Of a DNA stretch of 64,000 nucleotides, positions 17,320 to 25,848 are shown piece by piece. The notes below the pieces were generated by a model, which was not told the DNA's origin, did not search any database, and saw nothing but the letters and a program-made list of their open reading frames with translations. The DNA is taken from contig NZ_CP076103.1 in assembly GCF_018732085.1 (NCBI RefSeq), positions 2,418,001 through 2,482,000 of the forward strand. The letters are read 5' to 3'. The stretch's first letter is position 1; each line of letters starts with the position of its first letter. Position numbers and translations under genes: made by a program. Source of the DNA: Lysobacter capsici (GTDB lineage: Bacteria > Pseudomonadota > Gammaproteobacteria > Xanthomonadales > Xanthomonadaceae).

Positions 17320-17805
17320 TCAGCGAAGGTCGACGTTCGCGACCTTGTCTTCGTAGCTTTTCTTCGGGTCGATGCCGAGCAGCATCTTGACCCCGGCCAG
17401 CAGATTGTTCTCGTTGAGCCAGATCTCCGCGTGCTCGGCGTCCAGGCGCAACAGCGCGAGTTTCGGATCGGTCTTGCCGCCTTCGTACCAGGCCGCGATG
17501 AACGGGTTCCACAGGCGCTCGATCACCGCGCGGTCGGTGTCGACGGTCAGGCGTCCGGACAGGCTGGCGAACAGGTCGTGGTTCTTGGATGCGAACGCGG
17601 CGATCGCGCGACTGCCGGGCTGCACCGCCTGCACCAGGGCGTTGTCGGTGGAGGTAAAGAACCAGACGATGCGGCTGCCGTCCTCGACGTTGGCCGTCAT
17701 CGGCCGGGTGTGGCCTTCGTCGACGCCGTGCAGGCCGAGCATCAAGGTCCGGTCGGACTGCAGCGACTTCCACAGCTTGGTTTCGAGCTCTTGCGGTGTA
17801 TGCAT
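17320..17805 (-). CDS. Pyridoxamine 5'-phosphate oxidase-like stress protein
   Basis: 161 residues with GGAG upstream of ATG 17805. It has the split-barrel flavin-binding fold of the general stress protein 26 family: RPMTANVEDGSRIVWFFTSTDN (flavin-contacting strands), AIAAFASKNHDLFASLSGRLTV, and RLWNPFIAAWYEGG, a signature of this subgroup. Members bind FMN or FAD and are induced by stress; they are not vitamin B6 enzymes. The GlsB-like protein lies upstream on the same strand. Confidence 0.9.
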   Translation of the reverse strand: MHTPQELETKLWKSLQSDRTLMLGLHGVDEGHTRPMTANVEDGSRIVWFFTSTDNALVQAVQPGSRAIAAFASKNHDLFASLSGRLTVDTDRAVIERLWNPFIAAWYEGGKTDPKLALLRLDAEHAEIWLNENNLLAGVKMLLGIDPKKSYEDKVANVDLR

Positions 17806-17869
17806 TACGTTCTCCGGAAAGCGGGTGCGCGCACGGGGTGCGAGCCGTCGGGCGGCGTGCGTTCGCGTA

Positions 17870-18145
17870 TCAGCGCACGCGCCCGTGGCGGAACAGGTTG
17901 ACGACGCCGAGCAGCACGATGGCGCCGAGCAGCGACACGATCAGGCCGCCGAGGCTGAAATTGCCGTCGTTGATGTCCGAACCGCCCATGCCCAGGATCG
18001 AACCGAGCCAGCCGCCGATGAAGGCGCCGACGATGCCGACGACGATATTGAGGAAGATGCCTTGCTGTCCGTCGGTGCGCATCAGCAAGCTGGCGATCCA
18101 GCCGATGATGCCGCCGACGACCAGCCAGATGATGATGCCCATCAT
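17870..18145 (-). CDS. GlsB/YeaQ/YmgE family membrane protein
   Basis: 91 residues, two adjacent ATGs at 18145 and 18142, GGAGA upstream. Three hydrophobic Gly-rich helices show the family pattern: IIWLVVGGIIGWIASLLM, then NIVVGIVGAFIGGWLG, then LIVSLLGAIVLLGVVNL. The DGQQGIFLN turn is also typical. These small inner-membrane proteins, once called transglycosylase-associated, are linked to envelope or acid stress. It is close to the flavin stress protein and probably co-regulated. Confidence 0.9.
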   Translation of the reverse strand: MMGIIIWLVVGGIIGWIASLLMRTDGQQGIFLNIVVGIVGAFIGGWLGSILGMGGSDINDGNFSLGGLIVSLLGAIVLLGVVNLFRHGRVR

Positions 18146-18366
18146 GAGCGGGTCTCCGCGATGCGCCGCGTCGTTGCGGCAGGCCGACGTTGCGGTGCGC
18201 GGCGTGACGGCGACGTCTGATCCGCGGGGACGAGCGTCATCGCGCGAGCCGCCGTTCGGCTTTGTGTGGGCTTCGTAACAAGCGTGTTGTCGCGGCGTGT
18301 AGAAGGAGGCTGCGCGCAGTCGCGGTGCGACTTTCGCAGCGACGCGAGCGCGGCGCGTAGCGCGCG

Positions 18367-18957
18367 TCAGGCTTGCGCTTGCGCGCGATCGTCCCGGTCA
18401 TGGCCGGCGCGAGGCGGGAACGCCGTCGCATCGGCAAGGGCCCCGAGGCGTTTCCAAAACAGCACCGTGCCGGTCAGCCCGCCATGCGGCTTGAGCGCGT
18501 AGTCGGGGATTTCGCCGGCGCGGGTGTAGCCGAGTTTTTCGTAGAAGCCGGCCGCGCCTTGCTCGGATGCGGTGTCGAGCACGAGCAGGCTGCGCCGATG
18601 CCGCGCGGCCAGGCGCTCGGCCTCGCCGACCAGTGCGGCGGCGATGCCGCGACCACGATGACTCGGGTGGGTCATCATCTTGGCCAGCTCGGCGCGATGC
18701 GGCTGATTGGGCGGGCAATCGAGCAACAGGCTCACGGTGCCGACCAGGGTGTCGCTCTCGAACGCGGCCAGCACGATGCGCGCGCCGCGGTCGGCCGCGG
18801 CCAGGGCGTCGCGCCAGAACCGCTGCGCGCTGTCGTAGGCGAGCGGATGCATGAAGCCGACCGAGCCGCCGTCGGCGACGACCTCGATCAGCAGGCGGGC
18901 GAGGTCGTCGCTGCGCTGCGGCGACGACGACAACGGGGCGATGAGGATGGACGACAT
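18367..18957 (-). CDS. GNAT-family N-acetyltransferase
   Basis: 196 residues. The GNAT fold transfers acetyl from acetyl-CoA; the acetyl-CoA loop is HPSHRGRGIAAALV near residues 97-110 (R-G-R-G-I-A). The C-terminal AAGFYEKLGYTRAGEIPDYAL is the typical final helix and strand. The tail after residue 180 is polar and disordered. It starts three bases after the stop of the XRE-cupin regulator, so the two form an operon, an arrangement common in these genomes. Substrate unknown. Confidence 0.9.
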   Translation of the reverse strand: MSSILIAPLSSSPQRSDDLARLLIEVVADGGSVGFMHPLAYDSAQRFWRDALAAADRGARIVLAAFESDTLVGTVSLLLDCPPNQPHRAELAKMMTHPSHRGRGIAAALVGEAERLAARHRRSLLVLDTASEQGAAGFYEKLGYTRAGEIPDYALKPHGGLTGTVLFWKRLGALADATAFPPRAGHDRDDRAQAQA

Positions 18958-18960
18958 GGC

Positions 18961-19530
18961 TCAGCTGCGCGCCAGCACGACGAGGTAGGTGCAGGCGACC
19001 TTGCCCGTATTGGCGAGGACCACGTCGCACGGCGGCCCGAAGCCGAGGCAATCGCCCGCGGCCAGGACATGGCGCTCGCCGCCTTCGTCGATCGCCAGTT
19101 CACCCGACACCACGCGGATCGCCTGGCGGATGCGCGCGTACGACGCGGCGGGCAGGGCGACGCGCTGCCCGGGCGGCATCTCGACTTCGACGATCTCGAC
19201 CGGGTGATCGGCGCGCAGGAACACCTGCCGGCGCAGATAACCGCTGTCGGGATCGCGCCACAGCGGTTGCTCGGCGGCGCGCGATACGCGGCTGGCGTCG
19301 GCGGCTTCGGCGCGCAGCAGCAGGCCGGCGAGGGTCAGGTCGAAGGCCGCGGCCAGGCGCACCAGCAGCGCCGCGGTCGGGCTGGTTTCGCCGCGTTCGA
19401 TCTTGCTGATCGCGGCCTTGGACACGCCGGAGCGATCGGCGAGTTGGGCCAGCGACCAGCCGCGCGATTCGCGCTCGTGGCGGATGCGGCGGGCGAGGCG
19501 GTGGCTGGTTTCGTCTGGTAATGTACTCAT
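18961..19530 (-). CDS. XRE-family regulator with C-terminal cupin
   Basis: 189 residues. The N-terminal HTH (about residues 10-65) reads RIRHERESRGWSLAQLADRSGVSKAAISKIERGETSPT, a classic Cro/XRE motif. The C-terminal 75 residues form a cupin barrel (VEMPPGQRV...IRVVSGELAIDEGG) that probably binds a small ligand. It heads the operon with the GNAT gene and likely represses its own promoter, which overlaps the start codon and carries an inverted repeat. The mRNA appears to be leaderless. Confidence 0.92.
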   Translation of the reverse strand: MSTLPDETSHRLARRIRHERESRGWSLAQLADRSGVSKAAISKIERGETSPTAALLVRLAAAFDLTLAGLLLRAEAADASRVSRAAEQPLWRDPDSGYLRRQVFLRADHPVEIVEVEMPPGQRVALPAASYARIRQAIRVVSGELAIDEGGERHVLAAGDCLGFGPPCDVVLANTGKVACTYLVVLARS

Positions 19531-19531
19531 T

Positions 19532-19567
19532 TCGTCTTTTATACGAGACGATTGGGCGGGTAGTCAA
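19532..19567 (-). promoter_or_regulatory. Leaderless promoter and operator of XRE-GNAT operon
   Basis: On the minus strand, TTGACT (19567-19562) and TATAAA (19543-19538) are separated by exactly 18 bases, a near-consensus sigma-70 promoter. Seven bases separate TATAAA from the ATG at 19530, so transcription should start at the A of the start codon. An inverted repeat TCGTCT-N8-AGACGA (19532-19551) straddles the -10 box, and a third TCGTCT half-site lies at 19511-19516 inside the gene. This is a natural autorepression operator. Confidence 0.65.
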
Positions 19568-20105
19568 TGGGAGCGCCATGCCTGGCTCCAGGTGATCTGG
19601 CGGTGCGTCAAGACGCTTTCGGGGCGGGGCGACCGTGGCAGTCGTGGCGTCGTTGCAGGCGAGGCATCGACGGCTCCCGGGCTCCCGGCATGACGCCATT
19701 GGCGAAGCAGGCCATCGCGTCAACCGTCGCCCACTTTGTAAAAGGGGCGAGCGCCCGGCGCCGGTACGAAGTCGGATCGAACCCTCAGCGCGGGGGATTC
19801 GCTTTTCACCCGCGCCCAAGCAACCAAGAAAAAGCACAAGCGAACCCCTTGCTGGCCCCGTTTACGAAATGGAAACTCAATCGACACGCATCGAGCACTC
19901 ATCAAAGCAGCACAGCCCATCGCCGGATGACCACGCTGCGCGCAGCGCGTTCGCATGCGCAGTCGCTCGCATCACCCGCGTCAGCGCGCCATCGCGCCAG
20001 CAGGGATGACGCCACGCCCGCACGCTTGTTAATCTGCGCGCCATCCACGCACGCTATCGCCGAGGTCCGCCGACCTCGGCGCGTCACTCTTTGCGGAGCC
20101 TTCGA
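19568..20105. other. Gene-free spacer
   Basis: About 540 bases between divergent XRE and epimerase genes. Frames crossing it lack ribosome sites. Nothing except the XRE promoter at its edge is recognised. Confidence 0.35.
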
Positions 20106-21089
20106 ATGACCGTCCTCGTTACCGGCAGCGCCGGCCACCTCGGCGAAGGGCTGATGCGCCGCCTGCGCGCGCAGTCGCGCGCGGCGCGCGGCGTCGACAT
20201 CAAGCCGTCCGCATTCACCGACCGGGTCGGTTCGATCGCCGATCGCGGCTTCGTCGAGGAGGCGATGCACGGCGTGCGCTGCGTGATCCATTCGGCGACC
20301 CTGCACAAGCCGCATGTGGCGACCCACAGCTACCAGGACTTCGTCGACACCAACGTCTCGGGCACCTTGAACCTGCTTGAGGCGGCATTGAAGGCCGGGG
20401 TCGAATCGTTCGTGTTCACCAGCACCACCAGCGCGTTCGGCGCGGCGTTGAAGCCGCCGCCGGACGGGCCGGCGACCTGGATCACCGAGCAGGTCGCGCC
20501 CATCCCCAAGAACATCTACGGCGCCACCAAGATCGCCGCCGAAGGTTTGTGCGAGCTGTTCCATCGCAAGCACGGGCTGCCGCTGCTGGTGCTGCGTACC
20601 TCGCGCTTCTTTCCCGAGGACGACGACGATGCCGCGGTGCGCAGCGTGTATGCGCCGGCCAACGTCCAGGCCAACGAGCTGCTGTACCGTCGCGCCGACC
20701 TCGACGATGTGGTCCAGGCGCATCTGTGCGCGATCGAACGCGCGCCCGCGCTGGGCTTCGGCCGCTACATCGTCTCGGCGACCACGCCGTTCGCGCAGGC
20801 CGATCTGCAGGCGCTGCACGACGATGCCGCCGGCGTGGTCGAGCGCTTGTTCCCGCAGTGCCGCGATCTGTACGCGGCCAAGGGCTGGCGCCTGTTTCCA
20901 CGATTGGACCGGGTCTACGTCAACGAGGCGGCCCGGCGCGATCTGCGCTGGGAGCCGCGCTACGGTTTTAGCTACGTGCTCGACTGCCTGAGCGCGGGCC
21001 TGGATTTCCGCAGCCCGCTCGCGCACGAGGTCGGCATCAAGGGCTATCACGCCACCGCGTTCGAAGGCATTCCGTATCCGGTGGAGTAG
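20106..21089 (+). CDS. NAD-dependent epimerase/dehydratase
   Basis: 327 residues from ATG 20106. Extended short-chain dehydrogenase with the NAD-binding TGSAGHLGEGLMRRL at residues 5-19, catalytic STTSAFGAA (Ser/Thr) near 105 and YGATKIAAE (Tyr-x3-Lys) near 140. Family members act on nucleotide sugars or other small hydroxy/keto substrates. The C-terminal substrate domain (RDLRWEPRYGFSYVLDCL) is conserved in atypical SDRs of unknown substrate. No sugar-pathway neighbours help. Confidence 0.88.
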   Translation: MTVLVTGSAGHLGEGLMRRLRAQSRAARGVDIKPSAFTDRVGSIADRGFVEEAMHGVRCVIHSATLHKPHVATHSYQDFVDTNVSGTLNLLEAALKAGVESFVFTSTTSAFGAALKPPPDGPATWITEQVAPIPKNIYGATKIAAEGLCELFHRKHGLPLLVLRTSRFFPEDDDDAAVRSVYAPANVQANELLYRRADLDDVVQAHLCAIERAPALGFGRYIVSATTPFAQADLQALHDDAAGVVERLFPQCRDLYAAKGWRLFPRLDRVYVNEAARRDLRWEPRYGFSYVLDCLSAGLDFRSPLAHEVGIKGYHATAFEGIPYPVE

Positions 21090-21172
21090 GCGTTCGCGCC
21101 GGCGCCGCGTTACGTTCGCCGCCGCGGCCTTGCGCTAAGGTATCGGCCCCGTTTTCACCCGCAGGTAATGCC

Positions 21173-21637
21173 ATGCACCCGATCGATCCCGGCGCCGAAT
21201 CGATGACCCAGCAGCAGGTGATCGACGGCATCGTCGCGGCCTTCGATGCGGTCGAAGCGGTCCAGGCGGTCGAGGGCGAGGGCGGCGACTGGTTCTTTTT
21301 CTTCGGCGCGGAACGCCATTTTCCGTTCGCCACCGTGGTCACCCGCGACAACGACTTCGATCACCTGTCCCGGCTCGACCGCGACGGCGTGTTCCGCCTG
21401 AACCTCGGCCTGAGCAAGCCCGGCTTCGCGGCCGTGTTTGAGACCGCGCAGGACGAGGCCTGGGACTACACCGCGCTCGACCGGTTGATGCCGCATCCGA
21501 TGTATGCGCGCATGCATTGGGTCAGCGTGCTCAACCCGAGCCGGCTCACCTTCGAACGCCTGCAGCCGCTGCTGGCCGAAGCCTTTGAGCTGGCGCAGCG
21601 GCAGGCGGCGCGGCGGCCGGCGTCGGATCGGCACTGA
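21173..21637 (+). CDS. DUF6194-like protein
   Basis: 154 residues. It has the pattern of the DUF6194 family: WFFFFGAERHFPFATVVTRDNDFDHLSRLDRDGVFRLNLGL-like sequence, then PHPMYARMHWVSVLNPSRLTFE. These are small cytoplasmic proteins with an unknown role. The end is Arg/Ala-rich. It lies between the epimerase and the pterin genes on the same strand but is spaced widely enough to be separately transcribed. Family assigned from memory of the motif. Confidence 0.65.
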   Translation: MHPIDPGAESMTQQQVIDGIVAAFDAVEAVQAVEGEGGDWFFFFGAERHFPFATVVTRDNDFDHLSRLDRDGVFRLNLGLSKPGFAAVFETAQDEAWDYTALDRLMPHPMYARMHWVSVLNPSRLTFERLQPLLAEAFELAQRQAARRPASDRH

Positions 21638-21829
21638 CGGCGCTCGCGTCGCGACGTGCAGGTCACGGGCGATCGTCGGTTTGCCGGCTAGAATGCGCCC
21701 ATCCCCACGGCGACCGCGGCCGCAACGGCGCGGTAGACGAGCTAGCAGAGGCGTAGCGTTGACGATCAGGACCGACACGAGCATGCATGGCGGCGTCTGC
21801 GCCGCGCCCGTCCGCGCGGCGGGCGGCGC

Positions 21830-22387
21830 ATGAACTGGATCGCGCTGATCTGCCTGGGCGCCAGCGACGGCGCGCGGGTCGAGAATCTGCTGGAATCGGC
21901 GACGCGCTTGCTCGCGTTGCCGCAGGCGCGCGCGCTGCGTGCTTGCTCGGAACTGTTCGGCGATCGCCATCGTCCGCATCGCGGCGGCGCGACGGTCAAT
22001 CTGATGCTGGCGCTGGAGGTCGAGGCGGGGCTGACGATCGAGGCCCTGGAACACGAGTTCAAACGCATCGAAGCCGCATTCGGCCGACAACGCGATCCGC
22101 GCCGGGCGATGCCGGTGCCGCTGGACATCGATCTGCTCGGTCGCATCGGCGACGGCGTGCAATGGCAGCCGCGCTACGATCCGGGCCGGGCGTACCTCTA
22201 CCACGGCCTGCACCAGCTGCCGCTGCCGGTCTTGCAGCGCGAACTCGATCGTGTCGTCGCGCAGCGCGGATTCGCGGCGGAACAAAACGCGAGCGGGTTC
22301 TACGGACTGGCGAGCGCGGCGTTCGTCGAACGCTATCTGGCCGCATCGGCGACGCGGCCGTCCATGCAAACGGAGATGCAGCGATGA
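21830..22387 (+). CDS. FolK-like pyrophosphokinase (divergent)
   Basis: 185 residues. It resembles 6-hydroxymethyl-dihydropterin pyrophosphokinase: an N-terminal strand with GAS, a VNLMLALEVEA segment, LEHEFKRIEAAFGRQRDPR (the kinase's E-x-GR-R segment) and VPLDIDLLG, which keeps the two metal-binding Asp of the FolK PLDIDLL motif. The N-terminal GSNLG motif is altered to GASDG and the C-terminus is longer than usual. Its start of the next gene overlaps its stop (ATGA). It is probably a second, diverged pterin kinase rather than the housekeeping enzyme. Confidence 0.72.
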   Translation: MNWIALICLGASDGARVENLLESATRLLALPQARALRACSELFGDRHRPHRGGATVNLMLALEVEAGLTIEALEHEFKRIEAAFGRQRDPRRAMPVPLDIDLLGRIGDGVQWQPRYDPGRAYLYHGLHQLPLPVLQRELDRVVAQRGFAAEQNASGFYGLASAAFVERYLAASATRPSMQTEMQR

Positions 22388-23085
22388 CCCAACGCACGAC
22401 CCTGGTGACCGGCGCCTCGCGCCGCATCGGACGCGCGATCGCCGAAGCCTGCCTGGCCCGCGGCGAAACCGTGGTGGCCCATCGGCGCAGCGCGACCAGC
22501 GAATGCGCGCCGTATTCGGCGCCGGTGATCGACTGGTGCTGGGACATGACTCAGGCGCTGCCGGCCTTGCCGTCGGCGCCGGTCACCGACGTGGTGCTCA
22601 ACGCCTCGCTGTTCGAACGCGGTTATGCCTGGGGTGCGCTCGGCGCGGCCGAGGTCGGTGACGAGCGCGAGCGCCTGGAGCGCCATCTGCGGGTCAATCT
22701 GCTCGCGCCCTGGGAACTGGTGGTGCGCCTGCATGCGCAGTCGCCGCTGCGCTCGGTGGTGATGCTGCTCGATACGTATCTCGACCGCTCCTTCGCCGGG
22801 CATGCGGCCTACCAGGTCAGCCGCGCCGCCGGCGCCGGCATGGTCCGCGCGCTCGCCGCCGAACTGGCGCCGGCCTGCGTCAACGCGGTCGCGCCCGGCA
22901 CGGTGCTGCCGTCGGTGCGCGATCCCGCCGAGCGCGCCGAGCAGGAGGAAGCGATCGCCGCGCGCACCGTGCTCGGCCGCATGGGCTCGGTCGACGACGT
23001 GGTGCAGGCGGTGCTGTACCTGCGCGACGCGACGTATATCACCGGCGAGATCCTGCGGGTCGACGGCGGGCGCTTCAAACTCTGA
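22384..23085 (+). CDS. FolM-like SDR (dihydromonapterin reductase)
   Basis: 233 residues, a classical short-chain dehydrogenase. The cofactor motif is TGASRRIGRAIAEACL (residues 8-23); an Arg-Arg in this motif marks NADPH-using pterin reductases such as FolM. LNASLF replaces NNAG, and YQVSRAAG carries a Tyr-x3-Arg in place of the usual Tyr-x3-Lys. The C-terminus DATYITGEILRVDGG is standard. It overlaps the FolK-like gene by four bases, supporting a joint pterin pathway. Confidence 0.8.
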   Translation: MTQRTTLVTGASRRIGRAIAEACLARGETVVAHRRSATSECAPYSAPVIDWCWDMTQALPALPSAPVTDVVLNASLFERGYAWGALGAAEVGDERERLERHLRVNLLAPWELVVRLHAQSPLRSVVMLLDTYLDRSFAGHAAYQVSRAAGAGMVRALAAELAPACVNAVAPGTVLPSVRDPAERAEQEEAIAARTVLGRMGSVDDVVQAVLYLRDATYITGEILRVDGGRFKL

Positions 23086-23119
23086 GCGGCGCGCATCGCA
23101 TTCAACGACAAGGACGCAC

Positions 23120-23575
23120 ATGAAGATCGTCAAGGGCGACTTGCTGCAACTGGCGGCCGACGGGCATTTCGACGTGATCGTGCAGGGCTGCAACTGCCAG
23201 TGCCGGATGCGCCGCGGCATCGCCCTGAGCATCAGCGAACGCTTCCCGGCCGCGCGCGACGCCGACCTGCGCACCGAACCGGGTTCGCGCGCCAAGCTCG
23301 GCAGCTACAGCCAGGCGACAGTGCGCGAGAACGGCCACGAATTCGTGGTGGTCAACGCCTACACCCAGTTCGACTGGCAAGGCGAGGGCGTGCTCGCCGA
23401 CTACGATGCGATCGAGCGGGCGATGCGCGCGATCGCGCGTGAGTTCCACGGACGTCGCATCGGCTATCCGCTGATCGGCGCCGGGCTGGCGCGCGGCGAT
23501 TGGGCGCGGATATCGGCGATCATCGAAGCGGCGCTGGCCGGCGAGGATCACACCTTGGTCGAATTCACCGGTTGA
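23120..23575 (+). CDS. Macrodomain protein, copy 1
   Basis: 151 residues, a stand-alone macrodomain (ADP-ribose or its derivatives). Features are KGDLLQLAADG, VIVQGCNCQC, GIALSISERFP and YPLIGAGLARGDW, the last being the distal ADP-ribose loop. In the first loop it reads MRRG where copy 2 reads MGKG; that loss of the Gly may weaken binding. It is about three quarters identical to the next gene, a tandem duplicate. It begins 34 bases after the SDR gene with AAGGA upstream and probably belongs to the same operon. Confidence 0.82.
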   Translation: MKIVKGDLLQLAADGHFDVIVQGCNCQCRMRRGIALSISERFPAARDADLRTEPGSRAKLGSYSQATVRENGHEFVVVNAYTQFDWQGEGVLADYDAIERAMRAIAREFHGRRIGYPLIGAGLARGDWARISAIIEAALAGEDHTLVEFTG

Positions 23576-23593
23576 ATCATTTACAGGGCGCAG

Positions 23594-24049
23594 ATGAAGA
23601 TCATCCAGGGCGACTTGCTGCAATTGGCGGCCGACGGCCGTTTCGACGTGATCGTGCACGGCTGCAATTGCCAGTGCCAGATGGGCAAGGGCATTGCCTT
23701 GAGCATCAAGCGCCGGTTCCCCGCGGCGTATCGGGCCGACCTGCAGACTGAAAAAGCCTCGCGCGACAAGCTGGGCACTTACAGCCAGGCCGAGGTGAGC
23801 GAGAACGGGCACGCGTTCGTCGTCGTCAACGCCTACACCCAGTTTCACTGGCGTGGCCCCGGCGTGCGCGCCGAGTACGATGCGATCGAGCGGGCGATGG
23901 CATCGATCGCCAGGCAATTCCATGGCAAGCGAATCGGTTATCCCTTGATCGGCGCGGGCCTCGCCGGCGGCGACTGGAGCCGGATATCGGCGATCATCGA
24001 CGCGGCGCTGGCCGGCGAGGATCACACCTTGGTCGAGTTCAACGGTTGA
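23594..24049 (+). CDS. Macrodomain protein, copy 2
   Basis: 151 residues, the same length as copy 1 and collinear with it. It retains the canonical loop CNCQCQMGKGIALSI and YPLIGAGLAGGDW. Proteins of this group (Poa1p/phage-like macrodomains) hydrolyse ADP-ribose-1''-phosphate or remove ADP-ribose from macromolecules. Eighteen bases separate it from copy 1. Conservation of the binding loop suggests this is the active copy. Confidence 0.85.
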   Translation: MKIIQGDLLQLAADGRFDVIVHGCNCQCQMGKGIALSIKRRFPAAYRADLQTEKASRDKLGTYSQAEVSENGHAFVVVNAYTQFHWRGPGVRAEYDAIERAMASIARQFHGKRIGYPLIGAGLAGGDWSRISAIIDAALAGEDHTLVEFNG

Positions 24050-24159
24050 TTCGGCAGCTCAGGCGTCGCGGCAGTCGACCGGCGAACCAACGAAACCCAC
24101 GATCGAGATGCATCATGCCCGCGGTATTGCGCCGCGGGCGTCGGCTGTAGCGCGCGTGA

Positions 24160-24507
24160 TCAGGGCTGCGCGGCCAGTTCGGCCATGTGGCGCTGGATGC
24201 GCATGTGCGCGGCTTCGGCGTTTTCGCGCGCGCGCCGCCAGGCCGAGCGGGCCGCGTGTTCGGCGTGTTCCCAGTCCAGCGCCGAGCCCAGGCGGATGCG
24301 CTGGTAGCGGTCGCGCAGGTCCAGGCGCGGGTCGTCGAAATCGCGGTCGGGGTGTTCGAGTTGCGCGGAGATGCCGACGTAGAACGCCGGTGCGTAATCG
24401 CTGAAACGCAGTCCGTCGCGGTAGAACTCGGCATCGCGGAAATGACTGGCCCAGTAGCTCAATCCGGGCGTGGTCGGGGCGGGGCGGCCTTGCAGGCTGG
24501 TCGTCAT
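24160..24507 (-). CDS. Conserved hypothetical protein
   Basis: 115 residues from ATG 24507. The N-terminal half is structured: SYWASHFRDAEFYRDGLRFSDYAPAFYVG, with closely spaced aromatic residues. The C-terminal half is a charged Ala/Arg/Glu helix (SAWRRARENAEAAHMRIQRHM) that could form a coiled coil. No signal peptide or membrane helix. I recognise the look of a Xanthomonad hypothetical but no function. Confidence 0.55.
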   Translation of the reverse strand: MTTSLQGRPAPTTPGLSYWASHFRDAEFYRDGLRFSDYAPAFYVGISAQLEHPDRDFDDPRLDLRDRYQRIRLGSALDWEHAEHAARSAWRRARENAEAAHMRIQRHMAELAAQP

Positions 24508-24777
24508 CACACAGGCTCCACTCGGGAACCCCCTGTGCCTGAATGGTGCCAAATTTTGGCGTTAGCGATTTGTGTAGGGAATGTTCAAGTCCCGCTATGC
24601 GCGCCGCGCCGGCGCATGCCGACTCGGGCGGTTGGCGGGGCGCTCCAAAAAACTGCGATGCAGGTCGTAGGCGCGCGGCTCGACAGGCTCCGGCCGGCCA
24701 GGCGGAGGCGGGGTATGCTGTGCGCGCCGCAGGCGCTGCGGCACTTGCATCGTTGATCCAGCCCGTGGGGAGTGCGC

Positions 24778-25848
24778 GTGACGGGAATCGCCGACAGCCC
24801 GCTCCAGCCCGATCATCTGGCCGGCGAGCATTTGCGCTTCGTGCGCCGCATCTACCAGATGCGCACCCTGGGGCTCGGGGTCGGATTCTTCGCCGTGGCC
24901 GGCGTGTTGCACGAGCAGGGCGCCTCGCCGTGGCTGTGGGCGGCGCTGGTGTTCAACGGCTTCGGGTGGCCGCCGCTGGCCTATCTGCTGGCCCGGCGCA
25001 GCCGCGATCCCGAATACGCCGAATACCGCAATCTGCTGATCGATTCGGCCGCCGGCGGGGTGTGGATCGCGGTGATGCAATTCAACGCGGTGCCCAGCGC
25101 GCTGCTCGCGGTGATGCTGTCGGCCGACAAGATCGGGGTCGGCGGTTGGCGTTTTTTCGCCCGCACCGCGATCGCCCAGGCCGTGACTTGCCTTGCGACC
25201 TGGGCGTTGCTGGGCTTCGGGTTCCGGCCGCACAGCTCGATGCCGGTGATCCTCGCCAGCCTGCCTTTCATGTTCGTCTACCCGATGGCGATCAGCAGCG
25301 CCGCCTACGGCCTGGCGCGCAAGGTGGTGCGCCAGAACAAGCAACTCGCCCACATCAGCCGCACCGACCCGCTGACCGGCCTGCACAATCGCCTGCACTG
25401 GGACGATTCGGCGACCGCGACCATGACCTATTGCGCGCGTTCGTCCAAGGACGCGGCGCTGATCGTGATCGACGTGGACCGGTTCAAGGAGATCAACGAT
25501 TTCCACGGCCATCTGGTCGGCGATGCGGTGCTGCGCCGGGTCGCCGGTACCCTGCGCACCGCGACCCGGATGACCGATACCGCCAGCCGCCTGGGCGGCG
25601 ACGAATTCGTGCTGATCCTGATGGACATCGACCTCGACGGCGCGCTGGCGATCGCCGAGCGCATCCGCTGCGCGGTCGAGGACGCACGGTTCGAGGAAGC
25701 GCCGGCGCTGCGCTGCACGGTCAGTATCGGCGTGGCGAGCATGGGGCCGAAGACCATCAGCGCGGCGATGTGGATGCGTCATGCCGACGCCGCGCTGTAT
25801 CGGGCCAAGCAACTCGGACGCAACACGGTGGCGGTGGCGGAGGATTGA
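24778..25848 (+). CDS. Membrane-anchored diguanylate cyclase (GGDEF)
   Basis: 356 residues from GTG 24778, chosen because GGGGAG lies five bases upstream (GTG 24772 overlaps that site). The N-terminal 180 residues hold five to six transmembrane helices of MASE2 type. The C-terminal domain has DPLTGLHNRLHW, DVDRFKEINDFHGHLVGD and the active site RLGGDEFVLI. The product-inhibition I-site is intact: RMTD five residues before GGDEF. It makes c-di-GMP from two GTP. No EAL domain is present. The stop overlaps the next gene's ATG by one base. Confidence 0.93.
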   Translation: MTGIADSPLQPDHLAGEHLRFVRRIYQMRTLGLGVGFFAVAGVLHEQGASPWLWAALVFNGFGWPPLAYLLARRSRDPEYAEYRNLLIDSAAGGVWIAVMQFNAVPSALLAVMLSADKIGVGGWRFFARTAIAQAVTCLATWALLGFGFRPHSSMPVILASLPFMFVYPMAISSAAYGLARKVVRQNKQLAHISRTDPLTGLHNRLHWDDSATATMTYCARSSKDAALIVIDVDRFKEINDFHGHLVGDAVLRRVAGTLRTATRMTDTASRLGGDEFVLILMDIDLDGALAIAERIRCAVEDARFEEAPALRCTVSIGVASMGPKTISAAMWMRHADAALYRAKQLGRNTVAVAED

